From positions 6,041,501 to 6,105,500 of the forward strand of contig NC_062242.1 in the NCBI RefSeq assembly GCF_905475465.1: 64,000 bases of DNA, written 5' to 3'. Made by a program: the position numbers and the translations under genes. Positions 10,005-22,725 of the stretch are shown one piece after another. Within the stretch, counting starts at the first letter, position 1; every line of letters starts with the position of its first letter. The notes beneath the pieces are model-generated. The model searched no databases. It worked only from the letters and a program-made list of their open reading frames with translations, and was not told the origin of the DNA. Source of the DNA: Pieris napi. Taxonomy: Eukaryota; Arthropoda; Insecta; Lepidoptera; Pieridae.

Positions 10005-12763
10005 CTATGTGGGCGTTGTACTATAAAATCTTTTCATGGTCGTGTCAATGTCGACAATGGTAGTTCCGATATGATGCGCCGTAGAACCGATCGCTTCGAA
10101 TGTGTTTGCGAGCCGTTCGATTGCTCGCGACTGAAAAAGCGACATTACGTTAACCTAAATAACTGAAATAAGGATGCTATTATCCCACCTAATGTTATTT
10201 ATATCAGTTTTATTTAAAAGTATATAATTTTCGTTAATTAAGAGAAATGAATTTAATAATTATTTTAGGTATGCCGGTTTTCTTTACGCACTTCAATAGA
10301 GCATATTTGAAACTCCTTACACACGCCTTTCGTGGATGAGCAAATAATTATTGAATTCAAAGAAATAATGAAGCAACATTTACAGGCCAACGTAATGATC
10401 AAGAACAGAAATGATTTGATGAAGGTCAGCAAATATGTGATTATCAGAACCTCGACTAGCTTTCTTTTTCATATGGGGCTTGTTAAAAAATCTACAAAAC
10501 GATAATATCATGCAGTGTACCCGTAGACTGAGATGTCGAGTTATCGAAATCACTTCATGTACTAATTTAAAATTTAATTATCCTATTCATAAAACTGGAA
10601 GATAGTACAATGATTTTTCCATTTTAAAAAAATGGTCACCATGACAACAACCACGGAACTATATGTAGTCCACGTTTTACAATCAGGCATCACAAGTTTC
10701 GATTGAGATTGAAATAGTACTACTTATAACTAGAGATAAACTACCAACATACAGAAAAATCATTCAATTTGAGGCAAAAAATTTTTTTGAAGTATTAGTA
10801 TTCGAAATTCCAGCTCTTAAAATATTTTACTTAGGGCAATATAATGCAGAATCTACGAATATTATATACCTGTATTTGAGAAGCTTCAGCTAACCTCTCC
10901 ATAGCTTGAGAGCTGACCTGCGAAGCATGTGCTAACTGAGACATAGCCGTGGCTTGTTCACTCATCACTTGGACCTGAAAAATAATAATAATACTTATTA
11001 TAACCCCACCATTGGTTAAATTTAACAAAGAACATGTAGATTCTTCATATTGTACCAGTTCATGGACATTATTTAATATAATTATGTACATATTAAGAAA
11101 CTTAGCCATATAGTTCTTGATAATATGTCTGGAGTTATTATGATTTTATGTGAATCTGTAGTACTACAACATTAAAACATGATCAATCTCTTTGGGCCCA
11201 TCAACTGGGGTACAGCAACTATATCATTTATACTTTGATTATAATTAAAAATTATAAACTTTTTAATATAAACTACTTGTTCCTTTAAAATAAATAAACA
11301 TAAACCAATGGATGTTTATGTCTATAATTTAAGAAAGTATATTACCAGTTTTTCCATAAGGATCATATTCCGTTCCTCCAATAACATAGTATCTGCTGCA
11401 GGCTCTATTGCTGGTTCATCAAAATTTAGTACTTCATCATTCATTTCATTATTTTCTTCAGTACTCTCTTCGTTTGAATAGTTGTTCTCTGGTATATAAT
11501 GTGATTCTACTTTAACTGAACTTCGGGGTTCTGAAAATAATAAACTATTTATTAGTTCCTTAGTTACAGATGTACATTCAAGAAACCTTCTCTAATATTA
11601 AGGTTATTTAAAATGCTTATAGTATTAAAGTACTTGTATGCAATTTCTACTATGTGAAATTAATTATAATAAGTAAGACTTATGTCATAATTAGTTTAGA
11701 ATTAGCAAAACGAATACAGAAATGTGTAATTGTTGTATTGCTTTTAAACACAAGTACAGTAATTGTTAAAGCACTTGATGTCCTAAGTTCAATCAACACT
11801 AACACTGTTTCAGCTTGGTTGAAAGATTGATAAAAAATTCAATTTTATTACATGCATACAGGCATTTAAAGGACTTCAAACATTATTTTAAGCATATCAG
11901 TGTATCAAATTAGTCTAGATTCATTTTAATCCGAAAATATAAACTTTATCAATACAACGAGTAACTTACTATATCCAGAATCATTATGTAGGAACTTGTC
12001 CCATATCCTTCTTTCAATACTAGAACCAAGAATACTTGGATCACCACCACTTGTTAAAACTTTTGCTCTTACAGTAGATTTTTTGTCTGCCCAAAACTGA
12101 AATTATACAATGTCCACTGCCATTATAAGTATTTATAGACAAACAATAGAAACTGTTATAGTGTATATATAGTCAAAATTTATACAAAAATAATGACATT
12201 GCCTCAATTGAGCTAAAAAATAAATATTGTTTAAACTTCACACTTTTAACAGTAACAAGTTATAGTATTAGCAAACTATATACAGTAGATATCTGTATGT
12301 TATACTAAACAAAGTATTTTTTCAGTTTATCTCCAGTCAGTTTGCCATTTATCAAAAATTAAGAAAATAGATTTACCTTTACCCATGATTTCATGGGCCG
12401 TGTGGGACCTTTCATATTATTAACAATACTGGTAAGTTTTAACCAAAGCTTTTTGCTCTCATTTCGTCCCTCCATACCTCTCATCTGACTGAGTCCCAAT
12501 ACTGGGTGTTGCTCCATGAATTCGATAATTGCCACCATTTGCTCTAGGTTTGGCCGACTCTAAGGGAAAATAAGATCCATCAAAATATATTTTGCTACTA
12601 TAACTATATATTTTTTAATATTAAGCATGTATGTTTGCTTTGCCAAGTTTGACCAGTTAGATTTTTTGTCAACTGGCTAAATGATATTACATACATCAGC
12701 TACTTGTGAAGCATTATAATTAGTTTATTAAAATAGTCTTACCGCTACGACTCGTTCCGTCAT
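10005..12763 (-). CDS. Myb/SANT-like DNA-binding domain protein (zeste/apontic-like)
   Basis: Probable nuclear DNA-binding protein of 248 residues. Exons in transcript order: 12763-12743 (only 21 bp: MTERVVA), 12559-12377, 12096-11970, 11530-11346, 10974-10870 and 10130-10005 (stop TAG 10007-10005). Intron phases 0,0,1,0,0 agree. Residues about 8-95 form a Myb/SANT-like domain (RPNLEQMVAIIEFMEQHP, then LWLKLTSIVNN, then MKSWVKFWADKK), the regulatory-protein-zeste type common in Lepidoptera. An acidic middle (NEESTEENNEMNDEV) follows, then an amphipathic alpha-helical tail, probably a coiled coil for oligomerisation (MSQLAHASQVSSQAMERL, continued in the last exon by RAIERLANTFEAIGSTAHHI). If the last intron is retained, exon 5 reads on to a stop at 10831; the spliced form is preferred because the helical heptads continue. 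Target genes are unknown. Confidence 0.82.
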
Positions 12764-13147
12764 TTTGGATTTTCAAGAAACCAAAAATGCCGATTAGATT
12801 CGAACATTAACTATAAATTTACGTTATGGGACCACAAATTATAAAATTCTTAACCCCTATATATATTTATTATTTCTCACTAACTTCTCATTTCGCACGA
12901 AAGTCGAAGTCGATACGTAATTTATATCGATATTCGAAAACCACTCGAAAACCTAAGTCGAAACTACAATACCCATTTCACAAATCGTAATACAGATAAA
13001 GTATAAAACAAAGCAATAGTAATATAGTAGGGGTTAGTAATGCCTCTCGACAAAAATTTAATTCTAAATTTTATGTTAAGCCCTATTTAAGTTTCACCCC
13101 TATAATATAAAATAATTTATATAGTTGATAACATACTCATATCTATA
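12764..13147. other. Upstream region of the SANT-like gene
   Basis: AT-rich 5' flank and promoter region of the minus-strand SANT-like gene. No further gene or clear repeat is seen up to the Helitron-like element at 13148. Confidence 0.5.
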
Positions 13148-13480
13148 TCTATACTAATATTATAAAGAGTTAAGAGTTGTATGTAAGTATGTTTGAAACG
13201 AATTGACTCAAAAAGTACGGGACTGATTTTAAAAATTCTTTCAACATTTGAGCATACATTACCCTTGATTATATAGGCTATTTTAATTGCAAAAAAATTA
13301 GGATCTTATTAAACTTAAAATAAAACTTTAATAATATTTCATCGCATGCGCTTCGAAAACTATTGATGATAGAACAAAAAATGTTATAGAAAACACACCA
13401 CAATATTAAAAAACGTAAATCCGTATTTACAAAAATGTTTAAAAAATGTCCACCCGAACGAAGCTGGGACGGGCAGCTAG
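13148..13480 (+). mobile_element. Non-autonomous Helitron-like element
   Basis: A 333-bp element starting TCTATACTAATATTATAAAG and ending GGGACGGGCAGCTAG, lying between an A and a T as expected for Helitron insertion. The TATACTAATATTATAAA head and a tail ending in a GC-rich stretch plus CTAG(T) are characteristic of short lepidopteran Helitron derivatives. No ORF and no target duplication. Confidence 0.65.
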
Positions 13481-13593
13481 TTTGTTATAAAAAATGTATA
13501 GGTGTATATTTTGATCTGATATTGTAGCTTAACAAAAAATTAACATATTTTAAATAACACAATTAACCTTATTAATTAAAAAAATAATAGCTA

Positions 13594-15392
13594 TAGTGTG
13601 GCTAATGAAAGAAGATAACGAACAATCGCGGCAAATTCAAAAAAATTTAGTATGGTATCCCTAAAAGTTTGATATATTTAGTGGATTAAACTTACTTGAT
13701 ACTTGATTTTATTTTATTATTTTTTACATTGATAGTAACTGTATTTCTATGAAATTAAATACTATACGTATTTAGTCTTTTACTATTGAAACTTAAAATG
13801 ACTAGCATTGCATGGAAAACTAAAGGTATATTTATTATAAAACACAACTTTATTCGGAATAATCAAAATCAGAATCCAAAAAATAAAAATGCATAGATTC
13901 ATCAGAGTCATTGCTGTTATCACTGTCTCTCGCATTGATTATGAAACTTTCTAAATGTTCCTCTATAGTCCTGTCCCTTTCTTTATATTTATTTTCCACA
14001 TGTACAACATGATCAGTCATTTTCTTCCACTCTTCTGCTATTACATTTTCAAATAACTCTTTAATCACTTGTTCTAACTGCTCTGTAGTCAATTTAATAT
14101 TTTTTTTGCTACTCTGCGTTTTACCAGTCTCCATACCAGCTCAATGGCATTTAGATCACAATGGTATGGAGGTAGTCTAATGACCATTGTGCTTTAAAAT
14201 TTCATCGGCTTCATATATTGGCTCTGGTTTATACCGTTTTACTAGACATAGCAGTTCTGCTTTCGTATGGTACTCTTCAAATTGAATATTATTCAAAGTA
14301 AGTCATTCTCTTATCTCATGTTTGTCGTAGGTGCTTTATTTACTATAACGGAATGGTAACTGGCGTTGTCCATAACAATTACACTTGGCTCATTTAAATT
14401 GGGTAGGAGCTTTTCTTCTAACCATTTATTGAAGTTGGCAGCATTCATATCATGGTGATAATCAGCCATTTTTGATATAGTGCTAAATACTAATAATGAG
14501 AGGCACAGGACCTTTCTCCGACCCTGCTTGTACAATTATGTACCTTTTTCCAGACGAAATATTTTTAATAGCACCACTTGTAGAGGGACGTTGCGACGAT
14601 TTTTTGGGCTTGTAGTATTTATGGACATAAGTTTCATCTAAATAATTATTGGCTTTCCTTCTGCACGTTTCAACGATATAATAATAATGTCTCCAGGCAG
14701 ATATTATGTCATTACGGCCAATTAAAAAAGAACGTTCATTTTTGTTTTACTGAGTCGTGACAAAATAAGGTACTTACCGATGAAAGGTTATGTTTGGTTC
14801 TTTACGTTCACTATAGCTTTTACAGCGAATTATGCAACAATAATTCACCATGACTGACACTTTAAATACACCTCTAATAAGGTTTCATTTTAAGACTTTA
14901 TAAATAAGGGTTTGACTTGGGTTTCACAGATTTATCAGTAAGCGGTGAAAACTTGTTTACCACCGAGCCCTTGGTGGTAAAATAAAACCCGATACTTAAA
15001 TAGAGACAGAAAAACTGATACTCTGTTTCGCTCGCACTTAAGTATTTCACGTTGATGCCTTCTCTCTTTAGTTATTATTGTTATTTTAGAAGCTCATCTA
15101 CTCTATCTACGTACTAACCTAAGAAATTTACACCACACGTAAACAATCTAGTTTTTGGTAGAATGAAGCTTCTTTTTTTTCTTGGAACTTGGTTATCATG
15201 CAGAACAATATCTCTCGAACTCCACTTTTAATAGCTTTACTCATATTTAAACACGTAAATGAATAAATAAGAACAAAATAAACCAAAACGAATGTTTGAC
15301 AACAGCCATATTGAGAAATTGGCAATGACATTATGTTGCAATCCGAAAGTTTTCAAATAATTCAATTATCCTTTTTCATTAGCCAGAGACTC
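13594..15392 (-). mobile_element. Degenerate Tc1/mariner-type (IS630-like) transposon
   Basis: A roughly 1.8-kb element with imperfect inverted termini containing GGCTAATGAAA (left 13602-13612; right as its complement, about 15371-15383). It is flanked by TA on both sides (13592-13593 and 15393-15394). It contains the broken minus-strand transposase described at 13850-15241. AT-rich like its surroundings. Confidence 0.7.
13850..15241 (-). pseudogene. Broken DDE transposase, Tc1/mariner group
   Basis: Pieces in minus-strand order: an N-terminal helix-turn-helix start (MSKAIKSGVREIL, about 15241-15203); a DDE core with YLDETYVHKYY and SGAIKNISSGKRYIIV (about 14690-14530); WLEEKLLPNLNEPSVIVMDNASYHSV (14440-14340); and, after frameshifts, LPPYHCDLNAIELVW (about 14180-14135) followed by an acidic tail ending at 13850. 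The two Asp and the final Glu of the catalytic triad are all readable (LDE, MDN, AIE), but stops and frameshifts separate them, so it cannot make an intact enzyme. The KAPT motif after the second Asp is typical of this insect family. Confidence 0.8.
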
Positions 15393-15394
15393 TA

Positions 15395-16107
15395 CAATAC
15401 TTATTGTGGTTTCAGTTCAGAAAACTGAACGTAAGAGGACTCCCTATTCACATTTCACAATTAAATTATTTTTCTTTTGGTGCCTTTGTGAACTGGGAAA
15501 TTATATATTATAATTATATTAATTAAATTATAAGTTATATATTATATCGAGACTAGTATATTACTTATCTGTGATATTATATATATTTTGTCTTAAATCA
15601 AAGATTGTGTGCTTGAAACAAAATCAGTTTTCAGCTGGCATGACTACCTAACGCAAAGAAATTGTATGGGAATGACATTAGCAGCATTAGTTCACTCCTT
15701 GTCACGTGACCATTTCATAAATTTTGTTTGGCGTTAGAAATTGGCGAGTCACGCGGCACGCCTGTCGCGGGTCGCCTCACGCCTGTTGCTAACAGAATTT
15801 GTCTAAGCTATCAAGTGTATCGCGGTATTCCGAATAATTTTCTAATTTAATTTTTGTGGTTATTATTAATTTTAATTTGTAGATTATTTTAGTCAACACT
15901 GACCATGATAAATGATGTTATAAGTTAATACAACACTCAAAAGTACTGTAGGAAATCTGAGGTTTCGTTTATATTATTTCACTGCAGCAGCATACACCGG
16001 CTAGTACCATAAGAAAAGTTGCCAAAAATAATTGGACATATTGGCTTATCATTATTTAATATTTTACTGCTACTTCATAAGTACAAGGCGTATATTAAAG
16101 TATAATT
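15395..16107. other. LARP7 upstream region
   Basis: Intergenic and 5' UTR sequence before the LARP7 start. A moderately GC-rich patch at about 15730-15830 is the likeliest promoter area, judged only by composition. No other gene seen. Confidence 0.45.
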
Positions 16108-19100
16108 ATGTCGGAGTCCGAAAACAATGAAACGATGGAACAAGAAACTAAAAATGAATCAAATCCTAGAAAAAGAGTTCGCCATCGTAAAAAGAAGCTT
16201 TATGAAAATGTTTTGAAGCAAATGGAATTCTATTTTAGCGATGCAAATTTGAGTAAAGACAGATTTCTAGGAGACTTAGTTGCATCTGACCCATTTGTTC
16301 CATTAGAAGTATTTCTCAAGTTTAATAAGATTAAATCTATGACAGTGGATGTTACTGATATAGTCAAATCTATGAAAAATTCCACAGTTTTGGAATTATC
16401 AGAAGATAAACTTAAGGTTAGTTTCTATGTTGTAGTTATGGAAAAAAATGTTTTCCTTCTATATGGGTAAATTGCTATCCTTCTATATGAATTATTCATA
16501 CTAAATTAGGTTTTGATTTAATTGGTTGTTGATTTTGATTTGATTACATTAAAGAATATTACAAAAGAAGTAATTATTCTCTGACACTTTACAGATATAG
16601 CGGCTAAGAAGCCACCATTGTTTTTAAATTAATTAAAAAATGATTATTGATGAGGTGATTTATTTAAGGTAAAAAGAAAAATTCCAATGGTGCCATATGA
16701 TGCTGATCTAAGAACAGTGTATGTTGAATCAATACCAGTCACAGCTAGTAGAGACTGGTTGGAGCGAGTATTTTCTGACTATGGACAAGTTGCATACATT
16801 TCCTTGCCAAAATTCAAAAATTCACAAAAAATTAAAGTATGTGTATTATTATCTAACCTAAAGACTACAATTAGTTTGGGTTTGACTAACAATTATTATA
16901 GTCTTAACCATTTTGCATAAAATAACAAAGGAGCATCATAAATAAAAAATTCCTCTGCTATTTGGAAACTTGATGACTACATTGAGAATGTTTGTTAATA
17001 TATTGAAAGTCAAATACATACATATATACTTGAATAAAAAAAATGTTTTACAAAAATTGTTAATGAATACATTATGAGAACTTTAATCTATATAAACCTA
17101 TTTAATTTTAGGGTTTTGGTTTTATAGAATTTACCCGACCTCAAGATGCACAGAAATGTATAAATGCGTTTACTAAAATGGGTTGTAAATTACCCACCTG
17201 TATGCCTCCAGAAGAGTTGTCTTCTATAAAAATGTTTTCTGTTGATGATAAAGATAAAGAAGACAGAGAAGAAAAAGAAGAGAATGAGGAAAAAGAAGAA
17301 CCACCTAAAAAGAAAGCAAAGAAACATAAAGACAAAAAGCAAAAAAATTTGGAATTAAAACTTGAAACAGAATCCAATACAGATAAAGGACAAGCCACAC
17401 CAATGGTAACTTTTGAATAAAATTAATTGAATGAAAATAATTAGTTATTATTTAAGTATTGAATAAAATGCTTATATTCTATGAAATAATTATACAGACA
17501 ATGTTTTTGTTATACACATCAAATTGTATATCTGTAGCAAGATTCATCAAATGATTTCATTAAAATAATGAATGTCTGATTTAATTTGGGCAGGCAGTCA
17601 TATTATATTTTTCAGTTTGAATGCAAAATAAAACGTAAAAATTATTACAGGAAGAGAAAACAATTTTGAATCCTGTAACATCTGATGTTGAGACACACGA
17701 AGTCACGACCCCTACAGAGGTATAACTATAACCATCAAGATATTTTATACAATAATTTATTATTTAAGCTTTATTAATTAATCCATACTATAATCGTTTA
17801 GTTTACAAGTCTTAGTATAATTTCTAGTGTTTGTATTTGTATGACCTTATTCTTCTTCTTCAGTTTTATTTCGTAATGTATTATGTAATCATCCTATGCA
17901 TCTCTTACCAGTAGATAACATCAATTTTGTTGTTTTAAATGTCCATCTTTTATCCCACATTCTACACATATGACCAGCTCATTTACATTTAAGCCTTATA
18001 GTGCATCTGTAAGTTGTGTTTTGTTACGAATATCAATTTTTTTTCTTTCATTTATTCTTCTCAACCTCAAGATGCTTTGGTTGATTGCATGCTGGGCAAG
18101 ATAGCATGATTTTTCTTGCTCAAAACCCATGTTTGCCTTACGAATGTCAAATAAAGTAGAATATTTGAATCCATTATTAAGTATGCCCAGTAATTCTTCC
18201 ATGTCGCATTTATTCTTCTATCTACTTCGTTTACATATTCGGTAATTGTCGACTCTGATTGAGTTGCACAGGCTATTGGATAAAATTCTTGTTTTTGTAG
18301 TGTTCATGTGTACTTTTTGACTTTCACTATCTAGTGTTTGAAGCATTTTTTCCAGTTTTGTGGCGGTTTAACAGTCGGCTGCGAAGGGGAGGTGAGTTAG
18401 AGGTTTGTTTCGTATGCAAAGGTCGTTATTTTTCCATTGTATACCTTGAAATTCATCTTCGAGGACTGGTATGAATAGTTTTTGGCGAAAGTGGGTCTTG
18501 TTTTTTCTAGCTTTATTCTACTAACACTATTACTGTATATGTTCAGTAATATATTTATATATTTGTCATTATCTTCATATTATTGAGCTCTTTCCATATG
18601 AGCTGATTCGCCTGTAGGTGTCAATCTCTAGTGGATTATTCTATTATCGTATTGTCAGATATGTGACCTGGATGCCCAACCTAGAGACCTTCGTTAGTTA
18701 TGTTATATGGTCCTGAGCTTTTCCCTGACTTTTTATGTGATGCAATATTTCGCCTTTATTTATGGACACGATCGTCCTTTCAATATGTTCTTAATGGCTT
18801 TCTTGTCCAGTTCTGAAATTGTTGATTTTAATTCTAAGTTATAACAAAAGTGTATAGACGCCATCGAAGTGACATCATCACTGTTTAAAATAAAATATCT
18901 TACAGGAAAATAAGGATATAGTCAAAGACTCCAAAGAGGAATTAACAAGCCAAGACGAAGGCATTAATGAAGATGGATCGCCAAGAAAGAAAAAGACAAA
19001 AAAGAAAATATCAAAAGAAAAAGGAAAGAAAACTTCCGACAAAGTCGAAGCACCTAAAGGTGCATTATGGGGGCTTCAAGTCCTAGCCAAAACAGAATGG

Positions 19101-22099
19101 AAAGTGTTAAGAAATAAATATTTAAATCTACAAAGGAAATATATGAAAGAACTGAAGCAAAGCTTACAAGAGAAAAGGCATTATACTGGTATACCGGCGC
19201 CGGCAGCGCCATCTATTGAAGTCGACAATTGTAAGTAACAAACGATCTTGAATGATTATTTACTTTTAAATAACATAGGAAAAAAATTTTTATTTCCAAG
19301 ACTATACTTGGAAAATATTCAAATTATGTTTCTTAATAACATTTTATAAACATTTTGCGCGGTCTTTTGTTTACGTCACCTGGCATATCGAGTGTTATTG
19401 TGTCATATTATAAGTAAGGAATATATTTAGGTATGTGAATTTAAAAAAGATCTGAATTGAAAGCAAAAACCAAGTATTCTTTTGATTGGAGGATTTATGA
19501 TTGTCTGTATGTTAGCGTGAAATTGTTAATAGCGTCACATTATAATTGCGCTTCCAATTGAATATTTATTTAAATACATCGCGGCATTTTTTACAAACTT
19601 AATAAACATGGCATTTTTACGGTGACATACCTCCTATATAATTATATTTATACACCTATGTATATATGGTGTATGGAGTTTTTGGACCATGGAAAATTTG
19701 TATCATCTGACTTTAAATTAATTAAAACTCTTGTGCAAAACAGGATCCGATTGTATTATATTTTTATACTTTAGCAACCACCGGACAGCAAGTAGATCGA
19801 ACAAAGACCCCTCTTGAAAAGATTCCTGGAGTTTTTGTAAAGGAAACGCTGGCGGAACCCTGTCTAGATGTCAAACTCACTAAAAGAACGGTAAATTCGA
19901 TTTGTCTCTCACATTTAATGAAATTTAATTGCTAGTTGATTTAGTAGTAATATAAATCTTCAGATAAAATTTATTACTTGCGTGTTACTCCTGAAGTTAT
20001 TTTGCTTTTAGTATTGTCTTTTATTGACATAACCTTTACACATTTAAAGAAAAAACTTTTTAATTATTATTATTATTTATTATAAATATACAATTATTTA
20101 ACATAATTTTAAATTTAACCGACGTTTCGCGTGCTTTACAGCGTGCGTGGTCACGGTGACTGAAGACTAACTTTAATTTGGTTAAAAAGTTTTTTCCTTA
20201 AATATTTTGCTTTTGTTTTCGTCTCGATTACGCTCTACTCTTTAACCAAAAGTGATTTTGTGATTGAATAAGTCATTTGTTTTTTTTTTCAATTATAGTG
20301 CCAGTGAACTCTGTTAAATCTTAGTACATAAGACTTATTATAATTGTTTTATTAAAATCCTTTGTACATAGAAGAATCTTGATTAGGCAGCTGTTATTTA
20401 TAATTAATAATTAAATATAATATTTATTGTATTATCTTTTTAGTATGGTATGTTAAATATGCGGAACGCTAATTTATTCATTATTTGCAATTCGCTTTTG
20501 CTTGTACGGTGAGAAAAAATACTTGCATAATAATGAAACGCATTAGAAGGCGACCCATAAATGGTTGCAGCATCACTAGATTATCATAATATATAGTATA
20601 AAACAAAGTATATTCGAATACGTATAACTTCGAGAACGGCTGGATCGATTTTCATAGTTTTTTATTTGTTGTATTTGTCTCAGTCTCGAATAGCAAAATA
20701 ACTATTAAAACATTGGAAAATTTAAACGAAAGACAAAAAAAGCCAATTCAAAATGTTCATTTCGTAACTTTTAAACATTTAATCTTCATCCAGTCGATAC
20801 AGTAAACTCTCGCCTATATTAAAGAACGTCTTTAAATAAATGTCGAATCGATAAGATATATTCCCAATATTCGGATAGTGGCGTATTTGAGATTAGAATA
20901 TAGTATAATGTCAGTAATCAAAAAGGAATTACATATAATATATTCAGCTAGTCTTAATATATTACGTGTCACGTTGTTTGTCCGCTATGGACTCCTAAAC
21001 TACCGAACCGATATCAATCAAATTTGCACACCGTGTGTAGTTTGATCCAACTTAAAAGATAAGGATAGCTTACATCTCAATTTATACCCGCAATAATATT
21101 TTATTGCAAAATATTTGTTTATTAGTTGATAGACACAATTCTAACAGATGGCGCTGTGTTGAAAGTACCAACGTTTCACATAAGCTACAATTTAATGGCA
21201 TAATCACCAAAAAAGCATGGTGGATTGGTGTTCTGCCGTTTCTCTTGAATAGTTTACTACTCTAATATAACAAAAATCTTAGCCACAGCAACGCTTGGCC
21301 GAGTCTACTAGTATTATGTAAAACGTGGGTATTATATAAAAAGTAAAAGCTTTTAATATTTTTTAGATAAAAAGTAATATACACGCGTTGCACGTGGAGG
21401 TGAAGGAAGGTCAGACGGATGCAATAATAAGATTCGACTCTGCTAAAGCTGCTGATGAGGTGAGACGGGTTGTAAAACCTAACCTATTCTTCTATTATTA
21501 GACTTCACCGCAACTTAACTATTGTTCCGAGATGTGTACAGCTAGAAGTGTAGGCAGTATCTGCAGATATACAGACAGACAAACATATTTTGAATAAATC
21601 AAGTTCATGTTGTGTAGTTTTTATTCTTAACTACCTTTCTGTAACTTTTTGTTTTCTTTCACATGATTAACGTCGAACGTCAACGTGAATATTGATTAAT
21701 ATAGTTATTTGTTTACAGCATAGATATGCGAAATGTTAACTAAAAATATTACACATACATAGCATTTATGGTACATATATGACATCATCAATTATATTTT
21801 ATATATCTTTGGTATTTTGCAGGGCTCTTATTTGGTTATTTACTGTTACTTCTTATATTATATCGTTATCATACTTAATTATAATTCGGCAGTACTGTGT
21901 AAATTCGGACAGTCGAGCGCACGTGCTCTGCGGTACTGAAGAAGACGAGCAATGGACGCGAGCTGAGAATGCTCGTACGAGCAAACGATCGCGTGGACGG
22001 GCAAAGTTACTTGCGCGTACGCAAGCTTTGTCAAGTGCACCCGATATGGCGCCCGCATCCCCACAACCTACGCACACACATATACGTTTTGATGAATAA
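16108..22099 (+). CDS. LARP7: La-related protein 7, 7SK snRNP subunit
   Basis: Nuclear RNA-binding protein that caps the 3' U-rich end of 7SK RNA and stabilises the 7SK snRNP that holds P-TEFb inactive. It has 526 residues and eight exons: 16108-16416, 16669-16836, 17112-17405, 17651-17719, 18906-19230, 19775-19890, 21367-21459 and 21893-22099 (phases 0,0,0,0,1,0,0). The La motif is at about 28-103 (QMEFYFSDANLSKDRFL), followed by RRM1 at about 115-185 (RTVYVESIPV and GFGFIEFT) and a Lys/Glu-rich linker with nuclear-localisation-like clusters. The conserved EWKVLRNKYLNLQRKYM segment lies at about 345-370. The C-terminal xRRM spans about 403-505, ending in VLCGTEEDEQW and a basic SRGRAKLL helix. 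Length and domain order fit LARP7. The stop codon lies inside an AATAAA at 22095-22100. The gene could serve telomerase if the species had a p65-like use, but metazoan LARP7 is the expected role. Confidence 0.95.
17920..18850 (-). mobile_element. RTE-type LINE relic in LARP7 intron 4
   Basis: Minus-strand frames, broken by many stops, read like RTE/craft reverse transcriptase: SGKSSGPYNITNEGL (fingers region) near 18710-18750, then YNGKITTFAYETNL and FAADC-like sequence near 18370-18450, then SILRLRRINERKKIDIRNKTQLTDAL near 18000-18070. Internal parts are deleted. It is fully degenerate and not expressed as protein. Confidence 0.6.
20040..20190. repeat. Dispersed repeat with ACCGACGTTTCGCG motif
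   Basis: Within LARP7 intron 6. An AT-rich ATTATTATTA tract precedes TTAACCGACGTTTCGCGTGC, then a block about GCGTGCGTGGTCACGGTGAC. I recognise this as a commonly dispersed lepidopteran repeat end, but cannot assign its class. Confidence 0.4.
20952..21311 (+). mobile_element. Helitron-like element in LARP7 intron 6
   Basis: It starts about TCTTAATATATTACGTGTCA and ends GGCCGAGTCTACTAG followed by T. The body contains ACCGAACCGATATCAATCAA and the AGATGGCGCTG block shared with the element at 44579-44799. No ORF. The left boundary is less certain than the right. Confidence 0.5.
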
Positions 22100-22100
22100 A
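22095..22100 (+). promoter_or_regulatory. AATAAA overlapping the LARP7 stop codon
   Basis: The hexamer AATAAA at 22095-22100 contains the TAA stop (22097-22099). If used, the 3' UTR would be only about 15-30 nt. Other candidate signals lie further right at about 22382 and 22406. Confidence 0.5.
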
Positions 22101-22725
22101 TATGTTTTATTAATTAATGGTTTTATTAAATCTTTTTATCTTTATACTAACATACAAATCCTTTGTTCAAGAATACGTTAAGCGTATTGATTACAAGATT
22201 TATTACTTAGCACTTACAATGGTATACCGGTTACAACTCAAAGTTAACTATCAAATGTTTAAATATAACGCAATCCATTAACTTATCTCGATTGAAAATT
22301 TCCATAGACAATACTGTTTATTATTAAATGAAGCCTTAAGATCAGCGTTTAATATATACATAAAATGATGATATTTGTTGATAATAAATGTTTTTCAGTT
22401 TTACATAATAAACAGCTAAAACAGGTAATCGAATAATCTGTCATTGAACGTGTATTATTATTAAGACTTAAAAATGCAATTTCTTTACTTAAAACAATGT
22501 TTTTTAAAGTATTTAGTTAGTAACCTTCAGGTATGGCTTTGTTTAGCCAAGAACACCATTATAAACCAACCTACCAGCGAATTGCACCATATAAGTGTTA
22601 ATTAATCAGTGTATTTAATTATTTCTTATTAATATAATATAATTATACATCTTTCAACGCGCAGTTAAATATTATTACTGATGCAGTAACATCGTATATA
22701 ATTCTGGAATATAAATTATTCAAAA
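22101..22725. other. LARP7 / P450 intergenic region
   Basis: 625 bp of AT-rich tandem-orientation spacer, holding the LARP7 3' end and the P450 promoter. No gene or clear repeat was seen. Confidence 0.5.

Noticed and set aside
9972..10166. Plus-strand open frame of 64 residues with four cysteines, zinc-finger-like
   Set aside because: It is the reverse strand of the last exon of the minus-strand SANT-like gene, whose phase and heptad pattern fit; no family match for the plus frame.
13100..13490. CRISPR-like or tandem repeat array
   Set aside because: No regularly spaced repeats anywhere in the window; this stretch is a single Helitron-like element.
17141..17398. Minus-strand Ser/Phe-rich frame
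   Set aside because: Antisense of the Lys/Glu-rich LARP7 linker; composition is a by-product of AAG/GAA repeats.
21779..21892. Hydrophobic N-terminal segment read directly before the LARP7 last exon
   Set aside because: It is intron sequence; the acceptor at 21891-21892 starts the exon at YCVNSDSR, matching the xRRM.
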